From positions 64,001-128,000 of the forward strand of contig JAGATQ010000051.1 of the NCBI GenBank assembly GCA_017621205.1: a DNA stretch of 64,000 nucleotides. Direction: 5' to 3'. The position numbers and the translations under genes were made by a program. This DNA comes from Lachnospira sp. (GTDB lineage: Bacteria; Bacillota; Clostridia; Lachnospirales; Lachnospiraceae). How positions within the stretch are numbered: position 1 is the stretch's first letter; every line of letters begins with the position of its first letter. Below are positions 1 to 8,557 of the stretch, one piece after another. Below the pieces are notes generated by a model that was given only the letters and a program-made list of their open reading frames with translations, made no database searches and had not been told where the DNA came from.

Positions 1-2312
1 GTTTTTTGCCAAAAACGGTGATGGCAGATTCCAGCTACTCTGTAAACCGCTATGGAGAACTGACAACGTACAGTGGTTCTCCCAATGTTACAATCCGCTC
101 CAACACCTCTGCCATCTCTACTAGTGCTTTTGACAAGGTAAAGACAAGCAGCTTTACGGTAGCATCCGGTAATCAGTACTACAAATCCATCAATGGTGTT
201 TTATTCAATAAAAGCGGCACTATGCTGGTGCGTTTTCCGACAGAGAGAGGTGGAAGCTATACGATTCCTTCTACCGTTACCAAGATTGCAGGCTCAGCTT
301 TCTATCGGTGCAACAAGCTGACAAAGATTACAATGTCAAATAAAGTTACCACACTTGACAGTTATGCTTTTTCAGAGTGTAGCAAATTGGAGACAGTGAC
401 CCTCTCGAATGCCATAACTGAGCTGCCTTATGAGGCATTTTCCAACGACAAAAATTTGAAAAAAGTACATATGCCTAGCAAGCTGCAAAAGATATCCGAG
501 CTTGCCTTTGATGATTGCTTTAGTCTTTCCTCTATTACCATCCCATCAGGGGTAGATACAATAGAATCACAGGCTTTTTCCGGTTGTAGAAGCCTTACCT
601 CTGTTACCCTGCCGGATGATTTAAGCGACATAGAATATGCCGCCTTTGAAGACTGTTATTCATTAGCGAAGGTGAGCTATGGAAAAAATATGACATATAT
701 TCCAAGCCAGTGCTTTGCGAACTGCGAAAAGCTTACCACAGTTACAAACATTGAAAATGTGGAGACCATCAATTATGAGGCCTTTGGCAGCTGCAAATCA
801 CTAAAAAATATCAGTCTTCCAAAAGAACTGGAAAGTGTTAGTTCTTATGCCTTCTACGGTTGTGGCTCAATTGGCAAAATTACTATCGGAAAGAAAGTAG
901 TTCATATTGATAATACCTCTTTTAACGGAGCTGGAACAAGCTTCCAAGTAGCAAAAGAGAATAAGAAGTATTCCTCTGCTGACGGACTGCTGTTAAATAA
1001 AAACGGAACAAAACTCATTCAGGTTCCGAAAGGAACAAACGGAGCTTTAACGATTCCAAAAGGCGTGACAAACATAAATGCCACCGCCTTGCAATACAGT
1101 AACATAAAAAGTGTCCGCATCCCGGAGGGCGTAACCAAGCTATCCAAATGGACCTTTTCCCACTGTAAAAGACTGGTCAATATAGCTCTGCCAGCAAGTC
1201 TGAAGACCTTTGAAGCTGCCCGGACCTCTCCTTTTGATATTGAATCTGACAATGTCAAGAATATTGAGGTTGCAGCAGATAACCCTTATTTTTCAGTGGT
1301 AAATGGTGCATTATATAACAAGAATGAAACAAAGCTTTTGTATTTCCCTCCTGCGAAACGGGGAAGCTTTGCTCTTTCTGCAAACTGTAAGAATCTCAAT
1401 AACCAGCTCAAGTACAATAAGCTTACAAGCATTACGATACCAGCAAGCAACCCCAATTTCATCTCATCAGATGGTGTCCTCTATGATAACCGTGGCAAGG
1501 TGATGCGGTGCTATCCGTTAAAACGGAGTGTATATACCATTCCCAAAAAGGTAAATAATGTTGATTATCTTAACAAAGTGCGGGAGTCCTGTAATATAAA
1601 AAGCATTAAAGTTGCTAAGGCAAATAAAACCTTTACTGCAAAGGATGGCGTTTTATTTAAACGGGCAAGTATGACACTCCTGTTTTATCCGCCAATGAAA
1701 CAAGGTGCTTATGTAATCCCCGACGATACCAGACATATCGATGAGGAAGCGTTCTGCGCAACACAGATTACAAAGCTAACCATTAGTAAGAATATTACAA
1801 GAAGTGCCTACACCACCTATTATCTTACAGATTGTAAAAAGCTTACAGAAGTCACTGTAAAGCAGGGAAAATTAAATAGTATTACCTTGAATTTTGATGG
1901 AAGCAAGCAACTGAAAAAGATAACACTGCCATCCACCATTATGACAATGAAGCTTAGAAATCTTCCGAAGAAGGTAACCATCTACGGCTGGGACAATACC
2001 GAAGCCAAGAAAATTGCCAAGAAAGCGAAGGGAAGCTTTGTAAGCCTTGGCACGATTCCTGCACAGGTAAGCGGAATCAAGGCAAAAAAAATTATTGATA
2101 CTTATGAGTTAAGCTGGAATAAGAGCAGCAATGTCAGTGGATATCAGGTATATACCAAATATGAGACAATCGCTAACCTGTCCGGTGCCGATAAAACAAG
2201 CTGTAAGATTAAAGATTTAAGGGACAATTATGATAAAATCTACGTCAGAGCTTATATCACCAAGGGTAAACAGAAGATTTACGGCAAAGCTAAGGCATAT
2301 TATGTAAAATAA
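1..2312 (+). CDS. BspA-like leucine-rich repeat surface protein, 5' end cut by the window
   Basis: Extracellular LRR_5 (BspA/TpLRR) protein, probably cell-surface or secreted and used for binding rather than catalysis. The frame is open to the first bases of the window, so the start and signal peptide are missing; the first in-frame TTG at position 6 is not a convincing start. About 650 residues consist of repeats of the type AFxxCxxLxxITIPxxVxxI, interrupted by several blocks resembling xSxDGVLYNKNxTxLxxYPxxK, as is common in large Clostridia BspA proteins. The last ~85 residues (from IPAQVSGIKAKK) look like a fibronectin type III module. A bidirectional hairpin terminator follows. No covalent sorting motif is visible at the C-terminus. 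Family assignment is firm; ligand unknown. Confidence 0.85.
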   Translation, partial: FLPKTVMADSSYSVNRYGELTTYSGSPNVTIRSNTSAISTSAFDKVKTSSFTVASGNQYYKSINGVLFNKSGTMLVRFPTERGGSYTIPSTVTKIAGSAFYRCNKLTKITMSNKVTTLDSYAFSECSKLETVTLSNAITELPYEAFSNDKNLKKVHMPSKLQKISELAFDDCFSLSSITIPSGVDTIESQAFSGCRSLTSVTLPDDLSDIEYAAFEDCYSLAKVSYGKNMTYIPSQCFANCEKLTTVTNIENVETINYEAFGSCKSLKNISLPKELESVSSYAFYGCGSIGKITIGKKVVHIDNTSFNGAGTSFQVAKENKKYSSADGLLLNKNGTKLIQVPKGTNGALTIPKGVTNINATALQYSNIKSVRIPEGVTKLSKWTFSHCKRLVNIALPASLKTFEAARTSPFDIESDNVKNIEVAADNPYFSVVNGALYNKNETKLLYFPPAKRGSFALSANCKNLNNQLKYNKLTSITIPASNPNFISSDGVLYDNRGKVMRCYPLKRSVYTIPKKVNNVDYLNKVRESCNIKSIKVAKANKTFTAKDGVLFKRASMTLLFYPPMKQGAYVIPDDTRHIDEEAFCATQITKLTISKNITRSAYTTYYLTDCKKLTEVTVKQGKLNSITLNFDGSKQLKKITLPSTIMTMKLRNLPKKVTIYGWDNTEAKKIAKKAKGSFVSLGTIPAQVSGIKAKKIIDTYELSWNKSSNVSGYQVYTKYETIANLSGADKTSCKIKDLRDNYDKIYVRAYITKGKQKIYGKAKAYYVK

Positions 2313-2381
2313 TCTTTATTATCACAAAACGAATAGAATGCAAGTATCAAAAGGACTATTGTAGTCTGGAATTGCATGCAA

Positions 2382-2424
2382 AAGAAACACTTATTCCGTT
2401 ATCTGGAAATAAGTGTTTCTTTAT
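2382..2424. terminator. bidirectional terminator between LRR gene and feoB
   Basis: A 12-bp perfect stem (GAAACACTTATT at 2384-2395 with its complement at 2408-2419) has a 12-nt loop, T-rich sequence on the + side and TTTT on the - side. It sits between the convergent LRR and feoB genes and probably ends both transcripts. Confidence 0.75.
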
Positions 2425-2490
2425 ATATGCCCCCTAAAATTATAAGCAACTCTTTGGATACCCAACAATCCCATTTTCTTTCGCAATTAT

Positions 2491-4998
2491 CTACACATGG
2501 GACAGGCTTCCCTTTTTCACCTTCAGAGTCTTACTTTCCTTATAAGGACGGAATAACAGGTATAAAAATACAATTACAATCAATACTGCCACAACCGTGC
2601 CGACACCAAAGCTTCCATATACAAAGAGATTGCCGAGCTGGTTCACTACCAAGGCAGCTAAATAAGCAAACCCACACTGATAACCGATGGCAAACCAGAA
2701 CCATTTCACGTTATTCATCTCCCGTTTAATTGCACCCATTGCAGCAAAGCATGGAGCACATAACAGGTTAAAGATTAAGAATGCTAATCCACTGACTGCT
2801 GTAAAGGAGGCTGCCAAAGCCTGATACACTGTACCTTCTCCTCCACCATACAAAATACCCATCGTGCCTACAATATTTTCCTTGGCAATCAGACCGGTAA
2901 CAGATGCCACTGTCGCCTGCCAGTTTCCAAAGCCCTGCGGAATAAAGAGCCATGCAATCGCATTGCCAAGAGCTGCCAGAAAGCTTTGGTCAATCTCTTC
3001 CTCGGCAAGCATGGTAATATGTCCATCCACCATTCCAAAATAGGTTAAAAACCAAACTAATATTGTAGAAAGTAATATAATCGTACCCGCCTTCTTAATA
3101 AAGGACCAGCCCCGCTCCCACATGCTGCGAAGCACAGAGCCAACTGTCGGCATGTGATATGCCGGAAGCTCCATAACAAATGGTGAAGGCTCTCCTGCAA
3201 ACATTCTTGTTTTCTTTAATATAATACCAGAGCAGATAATGGTTAATACTCCAAGGAAATATGCTCCTGTGGAAATCCATGCAGAACCACCAAACAACGC
3301 TCCCGCAATCATGGCAATAAATGGAACCTTTGCCCCACAGGGAATAAAAGTAGTAGTAATAATCGTCATGCGGCGGTCTCTCTCATTTTCAATGGTACGG
3401 GAAGCCATAATGCCCGGTACACCACATCCTGTTCCAACCAGCATCGGAATAAAGGATTTGCCGGAAAGTCCGAACTTTCTAAAGATACGGTCCATAATAA
3501 ATGCTACACGGGCCATATAACCACAATACTCTAAAAAGGCTAACAAAATAAATAATACTAACATCTGCGGCACAAAGCCTAACACTGCACCAACACCTGC
3601 CACAATACCATCAAGAATCAATCCCTTCAGCCAGTCCGCACAGTGAATAGCATCGAGACCAGACTCTATCAATGCTGGTATACTTGGCACAAAGACGCCG
3701 TAATCTGCCGGATCTGGTGCCACATAATCATATTCGCTATAAACATCTGCTGCCGCAACTAAGTCAGCATATTCTGACTGAACCTCCTCGGTTGCCAAAG
3801 TTTCCTCATCCTCGACAAGATAGGATGCCTTATCACCATCCTGATACATTGCCAACAGGTCTTCCATTGCTCCTGCTGCCGAAGTCTCAGAAAAGCTTTC
3901 ACTCTCTGTATCCAATGCCTCTGCAATGGCATCAACATCCTCGCCCTGTTCCTCTGCATAAGAAATAAATCCATTGATTACCTCGCCGGCTCCGTCATAC
4001 TCCTCTGCCACTTCTTCATAGCTTCCCTGACCAATACCAAACAGATGGAAGCCATCACCAAATAGATTGTCGTTGGTCCAGTCCGTACACCACGCACCAA
4101 CCGTATTCATTGCTATATAGTACACGAGAAACATCACCACAGCAAAAATCGGCAATGCCAGAATCCGGTTTGTCACCACCTTATCAATCTTATCAGAAAC
4201 ACTTGATTTCTCGTTCGCAGCTACCTTCTTTACACATTTCTCAATGATAGAAGCAATATAATTATATCGTTCTCCGGTAATAATACTCTCCGTATCATCA
4301 TCAAATTCTTCTTCCAGACGATGAATCTCCTCGGATACATCCGGTACATGTAAAAGCTGCTCTACAATCTTATCATCCCGCTCCAAAAGCTTAATAGCAA
4401 AAAAACGTCTCTGTCCCTCGGATACATCTGCACCGAGCTTATCCTCTACAGCAGCAATTACTGCTTCCACACTAGAAGCAAAGCTATGTACCCGCATTAC
4501 TGCCGTGTTCGCTTTCGCTCTAGCCACTGCTTTGTCAGCCACTTCCTTAATTCCTTCCCCCTTCAGGGCAGAAATTGCAACAACCTCACAGCCCAGGCTC
4601 TGTTCCAAAGCATTCATATTGATGGTATCGCCGGATTTCTTCACAATATCCATCATATTAACTGCCACAATAACAGGAATTCCAAGCTCGATTAGCTGTG
4701 TGGATAAATATAAATTTCGCTCAATATTGGTTCCGTCAATAATATTTATAATCGCATCCGGCTTCTCACCAATCAGATAGTTCCTTGCCACAACCTCCTC
4801 AAGCGTATAAGGAGACAGGGAATAAATCCCCGGCAAATCCATGATGGTAACATCCTTATCCGTTTTTAATTTACCCTCTTTTTTCTCCACTGTCACACCC
4901 GGCCAGTTCCCTACATACTGGTTTGAACCGGTCAAGGCATTAAACAATGTCGTTTTACCGCAGTTCGGGTTACCTGCTAATGCAATTTTAATTGCCAT
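2491..4998 (-). CDS. feoB: Ferrous iron transport protein B
   Basis: Fe(II) uptake permease of the cytoplasmic membrane with an N-terminal GTPase. The G1 motif GNPNCGKTT lies at residues ~9-17, followed by G3 DLPG, G4 NMMD and a helical GDI-like domain to about residue 270. The membrane part (residues ~280-830) has two gate halves, with FIPMLVGTGCGVPG and FIPCGAKVP motifs. At 835 residues it is longer than usual for the family, because the loop between the first and second membrane helices (about residues 308-452) carries an acidic Glu/Asp-rich insert of roughly 100 residues. The start has a good AAGGAAG site. It is the last feo gene, separated from feoA by ~380 bp that hold a family 1 repeat. 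Function is well supported; the role of the insert is unknown. Confidence 0.96.
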   Translation of the reverse strand: MAIKIALAGNPNCGKTTLFNALTGSNQYVGNWPGVTVEKKEGKLKTDKDVTIMDLPGIYSLSPYTLEEVVARNYLIGEKPDAIINIIDGTNIERNLYLSTQLIELGIPVIVAVNMMDIVKKSGDTINMNALEQSLGCEVVAISALKGEGIKEVADKAVARAKANTAVMRVHSFASSVEAVIAAVEDKLGADVSEGQRRFFAIKLLERDDKIVEQLLHVPDVSEEIHRLEEEFDDDTESIITGERYNYIASIIEKCVKKVAANEKSSVSDKIDKVVTNRILALPIFAVVMFLVYYIAMNTVGAWCTDWTNDNLFGDGFHLFGIGQGSYEEVAEEYDGAGEVINGFISYAEEQGEDVDAIAEALDTESESFSETSAAGAMEDLLAMYQDGDKASYLVEDEETLATEEVQSEYADLVAAADVYSEYDYVAPDPADYGVFVPSIPALIESGLDAIHCADWLKGLILDGIVAGVGAVLGFVPQMLVLFILLAFLEYCGYMARVAFIMDRIFRKFGLSGKSFIPMLVGTGCGVPGIMASRTIENERDRRMTIITTTFIPCGAKVPFIAMIAGALFGGSAWISTGAYFLGVLTIICSGIILKKTRMFAGEPSPFVMELPAYHMPTVGSVLRSMWERGWSFIKKAGTIILLSTILVWFLTYFGMVDGHITMLAEEEIDQSFLAALGNAIAWLFIPQGFGNWQATVASVTGLIAKENIVGTMGILYGGGEGTVYQALAASFTAVSGLAFLIFNLLCAPCFAAMGAIKREMNNVKWFWFAIGYQCGFAYLAALVVNQLGNLFVYGSFGVGTVVAVLIVIVFLYLLFRPYKESKTLKVKKGSLSHV

Positions 4999-5039
4999 GT
5001 TTATGCTTCCTTTCTTCTCTTAATATTCGTAGGTATTTA

Positions 5040-5189
5040 TAGATATTTGCAAAACGCCAGGTTACTAATACGATAGTCATAATTTTGTATAAATTTGCTT
5101 CGTTGTCCGAGCGTAGCTCGGTACAAAGGCGCTAATTTATACAAAATTATGACTATCTGCCTTGCGAATAGGAGTTTCGCAATTGCCTA
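5040..5189 (-). repeat. Family 1 palindromic element, copy 1 (upstream of feoB)
   Basis: A ~150-bp element with imperfect ends (tagatatttgcaaaac / gtttcgcaattgccta). It has a long internal stem starting GATAGTCATAATTTTGTATA whose second arm ends GACTATC (26 of 27 positions pair), capped by a CCGAG-cgtag-CTCGG hairpin. Its edge lies 41 bp before the feoB start. The strand given is the proposed RNA sense, which is the same as feoB. Confidence 0.85.
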
Positions 5190-5379
5190 CATAGTTTATG
5201 ATGTACTAGGTGTTACAAAGATGACAACAGCATGACTACAAATAGAAGCTTTGCAATTATCACCAAATAAATCATTATAGCTACCTGAGGTTATATATAG
5301 CTTTCTTTGATTAGCTTAGACTAATCACTATGTAAAAAAAATATGCTATACAATACTATATCTCTTTACTTCTAAAAGG
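5190..5379. other. Remainder of the feoA-feoB gap
   Basis: AT-rich sequence without a supported gene. It holds a possible degraded family 1 end (tttgcaattatc near 5244-5256) and a small perfect inverted repeat GATTAG-N6-CTAATC near 5318-5335. No clear terminator or promoter is seen, so whether feoB is transcribed with feoA remains open. Confidence 0.4.
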
Positions 5380-5601
5380 CTATTCTACCTGAATCATCTG
5401 GGCATCTGCCTTACGCAATGACAACTCATAACCTCTTACCGTAACTTCTACCGGGTCACCGAGCGGGGCTACCTTTCGGACATATACATCCACACCCTTA
5501 GTAATACCCATATCCATAATGCGACGCTTAACAGGACCATCACCAGTCAGCTTCTTTACAGTCACCGTCTCACCTGTCACCACTTCTTTTAATGTCTTCA
5601 T
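5380..5601 (-). CDS. feoA: FeoA family protein (second copy)
   Basis: A small SH3-like cytoplasmic protein of 73 residues that assists FeoB. The sequence shows the FeoA core: GDGPVKRRIMDMGITKG, then VRKVAPLGDPVEV and a C-terminal RGYELSLRKADA strand. It has an excellent AAGGAGG site and begins 12 bp after the preceding feoA. Two consecutive feoA genes in front of feoB are common in Clostridia. The products may bind FeoB together or one may be specialised; the sequence does not decide this. Confidence 0.93.
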   Translation of the reverse strand: MKTLKEVVTGETVTVKKLTGDGPVKRRIMDMGITKGVDVYVRKVAPLGDPVEVTVRGYELSLRKADAQMIQVE

Positions 5602-5613
5602 ATTGCATCCTCC

Positions 5614-5832
5614 TTAGGTCAATTGAACCATAATTTTATTAGCCATATCCTTACCGATAGCAACCCGCGAATCCTTGATATTCACAATCACATTGCCACT
5701 CATCTCTGAAATCACGGTAACCGTTGCCCCGATAACAAAACCAAGTCCCTCTAAAAACTGTCTGATTTCCTCTTTTCCACCTACTTTTCTAATAATAGTA
5801 GGCTCACCTTCTCTTACCATTGTTAGCGGCAT
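5614..5832 (-). CDS. feoA: FeoA family protein (first copy)
   Basis: FeoA-like protein of 72 residues, starting at MPLTMVREGEP. This start is preferred over an in-frame GTG further upstream because it has a GAGGG site seven bases before the ATG, and because the upstream extension overlaps the Cys-rich small gene in another frame. Family signs are the FLEGLGFVIGATV segment, matching the LGLxxGxxV pattern, and NVIVNIKDSRVAIGKDMA, matching the (L/V)xxRGxRLALG-like end. It lies between feoC-like small protein and the second feoA with short spacing, so all three are probably co-transcribed. Confidence 0.9.
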   Translation of the reverse strand: MPLTMVREGEPTIIRKVGGKEEIRQFLEGLGFVIGATVTVISEMSGNVIVNIKDSRVAIGKDMANKIMVQLT

Positions 5833-5851
5833 ATAAGCACCCTCTTTCTCT

Positions 5852-5983
5852 TTAATGGCAACCCTTACAGTGACCACAATCACCACCACAGCAAGCCTTA
5901 CCGCTCCTCTTATCCTTGATGATACTTCTTATTGCAGCAGCTATAGCAAGCAATACAATCGCTCCAACAATCACTGTCCCCAT
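5852..5983 (-). CDS. FeoB-associated Cys-rich membrane protein (43 residues)
   Basis: A short gene easily missed by length cut-offs. It encodes 43 residues: an N-terminal hydrophobic helix (MGTVIVGAIVLLAIAAAI), a basic stretch (KDKRSGK) and a Cys-rich tail (CCGGDCGHCKGCH). This is the layout of the FeoB-associated Cys-rich membrane protein family, which co-occurs with FeoB in Firmicutes. The start has an AAGGA site five bases upstream. It is the first gene of the operon, 19 bp before feoA. The cysteines may bind iron or take part in redox control; that is inference from the family. One TM helix with the Cys tail on one side of the membrane is expected. Confidence 0.88.
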   Translation of the reverse strand: MGTVIVGAIVLLAIAAAIRSIIKDKRSGKACCGGDCGHCKGCH

Positions 5984-6052
5984 AAGCATCCTTCTTTCAA
6001 ATTGTAATTATATGAATATGCTGTTAAAAACTCCTATAGGTGTTAAAGCATT

Positions 6053-6096
6053 CGATTGGCAACTGGGCGGCATACGAAATCCCAGCTGTCAATCGG
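6053..6096. other. Hairpin in the feo leader
   Basis: An imperfect 15-bp inverted repeat (CGATTGGCAACTGGG with CCCAGCTGTCAATCG; 13 of 15 positions pair) lies between the feo promoter and the first feo gene. It has no T-tract, so it is not an obvious terminator. It could be an RNA stability or leader structure; function unknown. Confidence 0.4.
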
Positions 6097-6124
6097 AATA
6101 TATAAGGAGTTCACTAATTTCATA

Positions 6125-6156
6125 GTTAGTATATGCTAACATCCATTAGATGTCAA
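6125..6156 (-). promoter_or_regulatory. feo promoter with overlapping metal-regulator operator
   Basis: On the - strand TTGACA (6156-6151) and TATACT (6133-6128) are separated by exactly 17 bp, a near-consensus sigma-A promoter facing the feo genes. The -10 box lies inside the near-palindrome GTTAGTATATGCTAAC (6125-6140), which resembles DtxR/MntR-type boxes. The divergently encoded DtxR-family protein is the obvious candidate repressor; binding is inferred. Confidence 0.75.
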
Positions 6157-6227
6157 CAACTTTTTGAAAATTATTTTTGGAAAATACTAGTTCAATGTAT
6201 CCCTTTCTGTTTTCATAACTGTTTTAA

Positions 6228-6277
6228 TTCACATATATTGTTTTTTATGTTATAATCGTTGAAAACAATATTATAAC
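6228..6277 (+). promoter_or_regulatory. Promoter and probable autoregulatory operator of the DtxR-type gene
   Basis: TTCACA (6228-6233) and TATAAT (6251-6256) are 17 bp apart, upstream of the regulator. A dyad GTTATAAT (6249-6256) / ATTATAAC (6270-6277), with an inner TTG/CAA, covers the -10 box and the start region. It differs from the feo box but is well placed for autoregulation. Confidence 0.6.
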
Positions 6278-6290
6278 AAGGGGTGACAAT

Positions 6291-6653
6291 ATGTCAATGA
6301 CAGAATCTTCCGAGAATTATCTCGAAACAATATTAATACTTAGTAAACAGCTTCCAGTTGTCCGTTCGGTGGATATTGCTAACGAGCTGGGCTTTAAGAA
6401 ATCCAGTGTGAGTATTGCAATGAAAAATTTAAGAGAAAAAAAGCATATCACTGTGACAGATGCCGGCTTTATCTACCTGACAGAAAGCGGCAAAGAAATT
6501 GCCGAGATGATTTATGAACGCCACGAGTTTCTTTCAAAGTGGCTGATGAACATGGGGGTAGATGAACAGACTGCCACAGAGGATGCCTGTAAGATGGAGC
6601 ATGTTATCAGTAAGGAAAGCTTTGAAGCAATCAAAAAACATATTAAGCTGTAA
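6291..6653 (+). CDS. DtxR/MntR-family metal-dependent transcriptional regulator
   Basis: A 120-residue winged-helix repressor of the DtxR/IdeR/MntR family. Residues 1-60 form the helix-turn-helix (SVDIANELGFKKSSVSIAMKNL); residues ~65-118 form the dimerisation and metal-binding domain (ERHEFLSKWL, ACKMEHVIS with conserved Glu and His metal ligands). It lacks the C-terminal SH3 domain, as MntR does. The ATG has an AGGGGTG site. Divergent placement from the feo operon and the palindrome over the feo -10 box point to iron-responsive control of feo. Fe versus Mn specificity cannot be read from the sequence. Confidence 0.9.
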   Translation: MSMTESSENYLETILILSKQLPVVRSVDIANELGFKKSSVSIAMKNLREKKHITVTDAGFIYLTESGKEIAEMIYERHEFLSKWLMNMGVDEQTATEDACKMEHVISKESFEAIKKHIKL

Positions 6654-6699
6654 GAGCCCTATATTTACCTCCCCAATACCCTTTTAAGCACATTAATAT

Positions 6700-7506
6700 T
6701 CAGTCTTTTGAATTCAGTATCTCAAATACCTTCTCTTGCTTCTGGTTCAACTTTTCTGCAATCTCTGAAACGGAATATCCTAATTCGTCCAGAGTTAGGA
6801 TGCGCCCTTCCAGCTTGCCTTCTTGTCTGCCTTCCTCAAACTTCTCATCATATTTCATCTGCAACGTCATATAATCAAGCCTCCATTTCTCATTATTTCT
6901 GACAGATTGTACTGCACCATCCAATTCCTTGGTAAAATTATCTTTAGGCTGCTTTCCGTCAATATAATCCAGTAGCTTTTTCATATCTGGTGTCACATCA
7001 TCTATTGTTCCTTTTGTGTTTAAAAAAATCTTGGTTGTATCATCTCCCAACCCTAACTCAAAATTCTCAATACAGCGGTTCTCAAAGGTATAAATATGCC
7101 GTCCTTCGCCAAACAAATCAAATGTGCACACAAAAATAATAAAGCATTGCTTTAAATCCTTATAGTTCTCACCCTTTTCCAGAATGCTTAAGTCAATCAT
7201 GCCTTGGTAATACCTTGTTCTCTTGGGCAGGTTCGCCTTCCCGCCTGTCTGCATCTCGATGTTATAAACCGTATTCTTCCCATCCTCTACAAATATATCC
7301 AACCGTACACTTTTCGAATCCTTGGATAAATCAATTATCCGTTGGACATCCGGATACTCTATGTGGGAAATACTGATATTAAGTATCCGTTCCAAGAATG
7401 GCTTACAATATTTCGGATTACGCATAATAACACCGAACATAAAATCGTCCTTTAGCTGTAGGTTTTCAAATGCTTTTTCTTTCGTTATCTGATATTCATT
7501 ACTCAT
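6700..7506 (-). CDS. Rpn family recombination-promoting nuclease / PD-(D/E)XK transposase-like
   Basis: A 268-residue PDDEXK_2-type protein. The opening segment FENLQLKDDFMFGVIMRNPK, then SVRLDIFVEDGKNTVYNIEMQ (D ... E-x-Q nuclease core) and RTRYYQGMIDLSILEKG, are typical of Rpn proteins. The C-terminal ~40 residues (EGRQEGKLEGRI then a small HTH-like LDELGYSVSEIAEKL segment) are also usual. Rpn proteins are DNA endonucleases that promote RecA-independent recombination in E. coli and are often multicopy; here no mobile element surrounds it. It is a single gene with a GGGAGG site. Confidence 0.88.
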   Translation of the reverse strand: MSNEYQITKEKAFENLQLKDDFMFGVIMRNPKYCKPFLERILNISISHIEYPDVQRIIDLSKDSKSVRLDIFVEDGKNTVYNIEMQTGGKANLPKRTRYYQGMIDLSILEKGENYKDLKQCFIIFVCTFDLFGEGRHIYTFENRCIENFELGLGDDTTKIFLNTKGTIDDVTPDMKKLLDYIDGKQPKDNFTKELDGAVQSVRNNEKWRLDYMTLQMKYDEKFEEGRQEGKLEGRILTLDELGYSVSEIAEKLNQKQEKVFEILNSKD

Positions 7507-7643
7507 GTTAATACCTCCCCGTTTTGGTTAGTACACGCAAGTAAATCCCATCATAATCCCAATTTATTCTTTCCTTCTGTATATAACAAATATTCCTGTT
7601 TGCAGTCTAACATATTGCAGGAAAATCCGCAAGGAGGTATCCC

Positions 7644-7697
7644 ATGGTGTTTGGGAGTTACTTTCCCTCCAAATCACTGAAAAAATGGTCAGCATAG
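7644..7697 (+). CDS. Possible 17-residue peptide with perfect Shine-Dalgarno site
   Basis: AAGGAGGT (7631-7638) lies five bases before ATG, and the frame reads MVFGSYFPSKSLKKWSA and stops. It is intergenic between two - strand genes. The ribosome site is stronger than most in the window, which suggests real translation, as a leader or signal peptide. No pre-peptide partner genes (export, processing, receptor) are nearby and I do not recognise the peptide. Could be chance. Confidence 0.35.
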   Translation: MVFGSYFPSKSLKKWSA

Positions 7698-7710
7698 CCT
7701 TCTATACCAA

Positions 7711-8526
7711 CTACTCTTTGCTATATTTTATAATGCTGTTAAAAGGCAGCAAGCTATTCGCATAAGCATCAATTGCTGACGCAGAGATACGGCCATGAAG
7801 ATACCTTTTTTGTTCCAGTATCCGCTGTGCCTGCTTTCTTCTCAGAGCCTTGTTAACCTGCAGCTCCATCGCCTCCTCCATTCTTTCCTGACGCTTCTGC
7901 CACCAAGTTTTTTTACGTTTTCCATCCCTAGGGGAAGGAACGCTTGGACCTGTCGGTCCCACACTCTGACCAAGGTGCTCCTCTATAGTGGCACCAAATT
8001 TTTCTACATAAAAGCTTCCAGATGCACCGGGCATACCAAAGAAGGGGTTGCGAACGGAACGATTCTCCACCGTATAGCCGAGCACCCAGGCTTCATAATC
8101 CGGGTCATTCTTCATCTGTTCCCAGCCTTCATCCGAAATAGAAACCACTTCTTCATCATATACTCTCGTTACATTAAAAGGAATACTATATAACAAACTG
8201 GTAATAAAGCTCTTATACTCCTCCATTGTCATATCCTTAGCAGACACCTCCGCCACTCCCTTTTTCGCCCTTACTGCCTTGCCAGCCCGCACCTGAGCAT
8301 CCACATGATGAGCCTCGCTTGGATGCTTTCTTTTGTAGACATCCACTACGCTATCACTCTTTGAGGTATCCCTTGTTTTATCTGCTTCCTTTCGGGCTGC
8401 CGCCTCTGCTACCTCGGTGCGAAAATCCTTCCCTGTCCCCTGTTTCTTAGCATTCCTCGCTGCCCTGTTACTTAACATTCTATTGTAAGCTATCGTCCTA
8501 GCATTCATACTAATAATATCACTCAT
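7711..8526 (-). CDS. Conserved hypothetical protein, charged and coiled-coil rich
   Basis: I do not recognise this protein. Translation probably begins at MSDIISMNARTI, preceded by AAAGGGAG, rather than six codons upstream. The 271-residue product is soluble, without signal peptide or membrane helix. Residues 1-90 are basic with many Ala, Lys and Arg (NRAARNAKKQGTGKDF). Residues ~95-180 look folded and Trp/Tyr-rich (SLLYSIPFNVTRVYDEEVV, DEGWEQMKNDPDYEAWVLG). The last 90 residues are a strongly basic predicted coiled coil (KTWWQKRQERMEEAMELQ). Distant links to phage or surface-assembly proteins are possible but unsupported. A half family 1 element ends 31 bp upstream of the start. Confidence 0.75.
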   Translation of the reverse strand: MSDIISMNARTIAYNRMLSNRAARNAKKQGTGKDFRTEVAEAAARKEADKTRDTSKSDSVVDVYKRKHPSEAHHVDAQVRAGKAVRAKKGVAEVSAKDMTMEEYKSFITSLLYSIPFNVTRVYDEEVVSISDEGWEQMKNDPDYEAWVLGYTVENRSVRNPFFGMPGASGSFYVEKFGATIEEHLGQSVGPTGPSVPSPRDGKRKKTWWQKRQERMEEAMELQVNKALRRKQAQRILEQKRYLHGRISASAIDAYANSLLPFNSIIKYSKE

Positions 8527-8557
8527 ATCTGCTCTCCCTTTCAATAATACAGTTTAT

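Noticed and set aside
6700-7506. Rpn nuclease as transposase of family 1 or 2
   Set aside because: It is not flanked by the family ends, and Rpn proteins are not known to move palindromic elements with 9-12 bp duplications.
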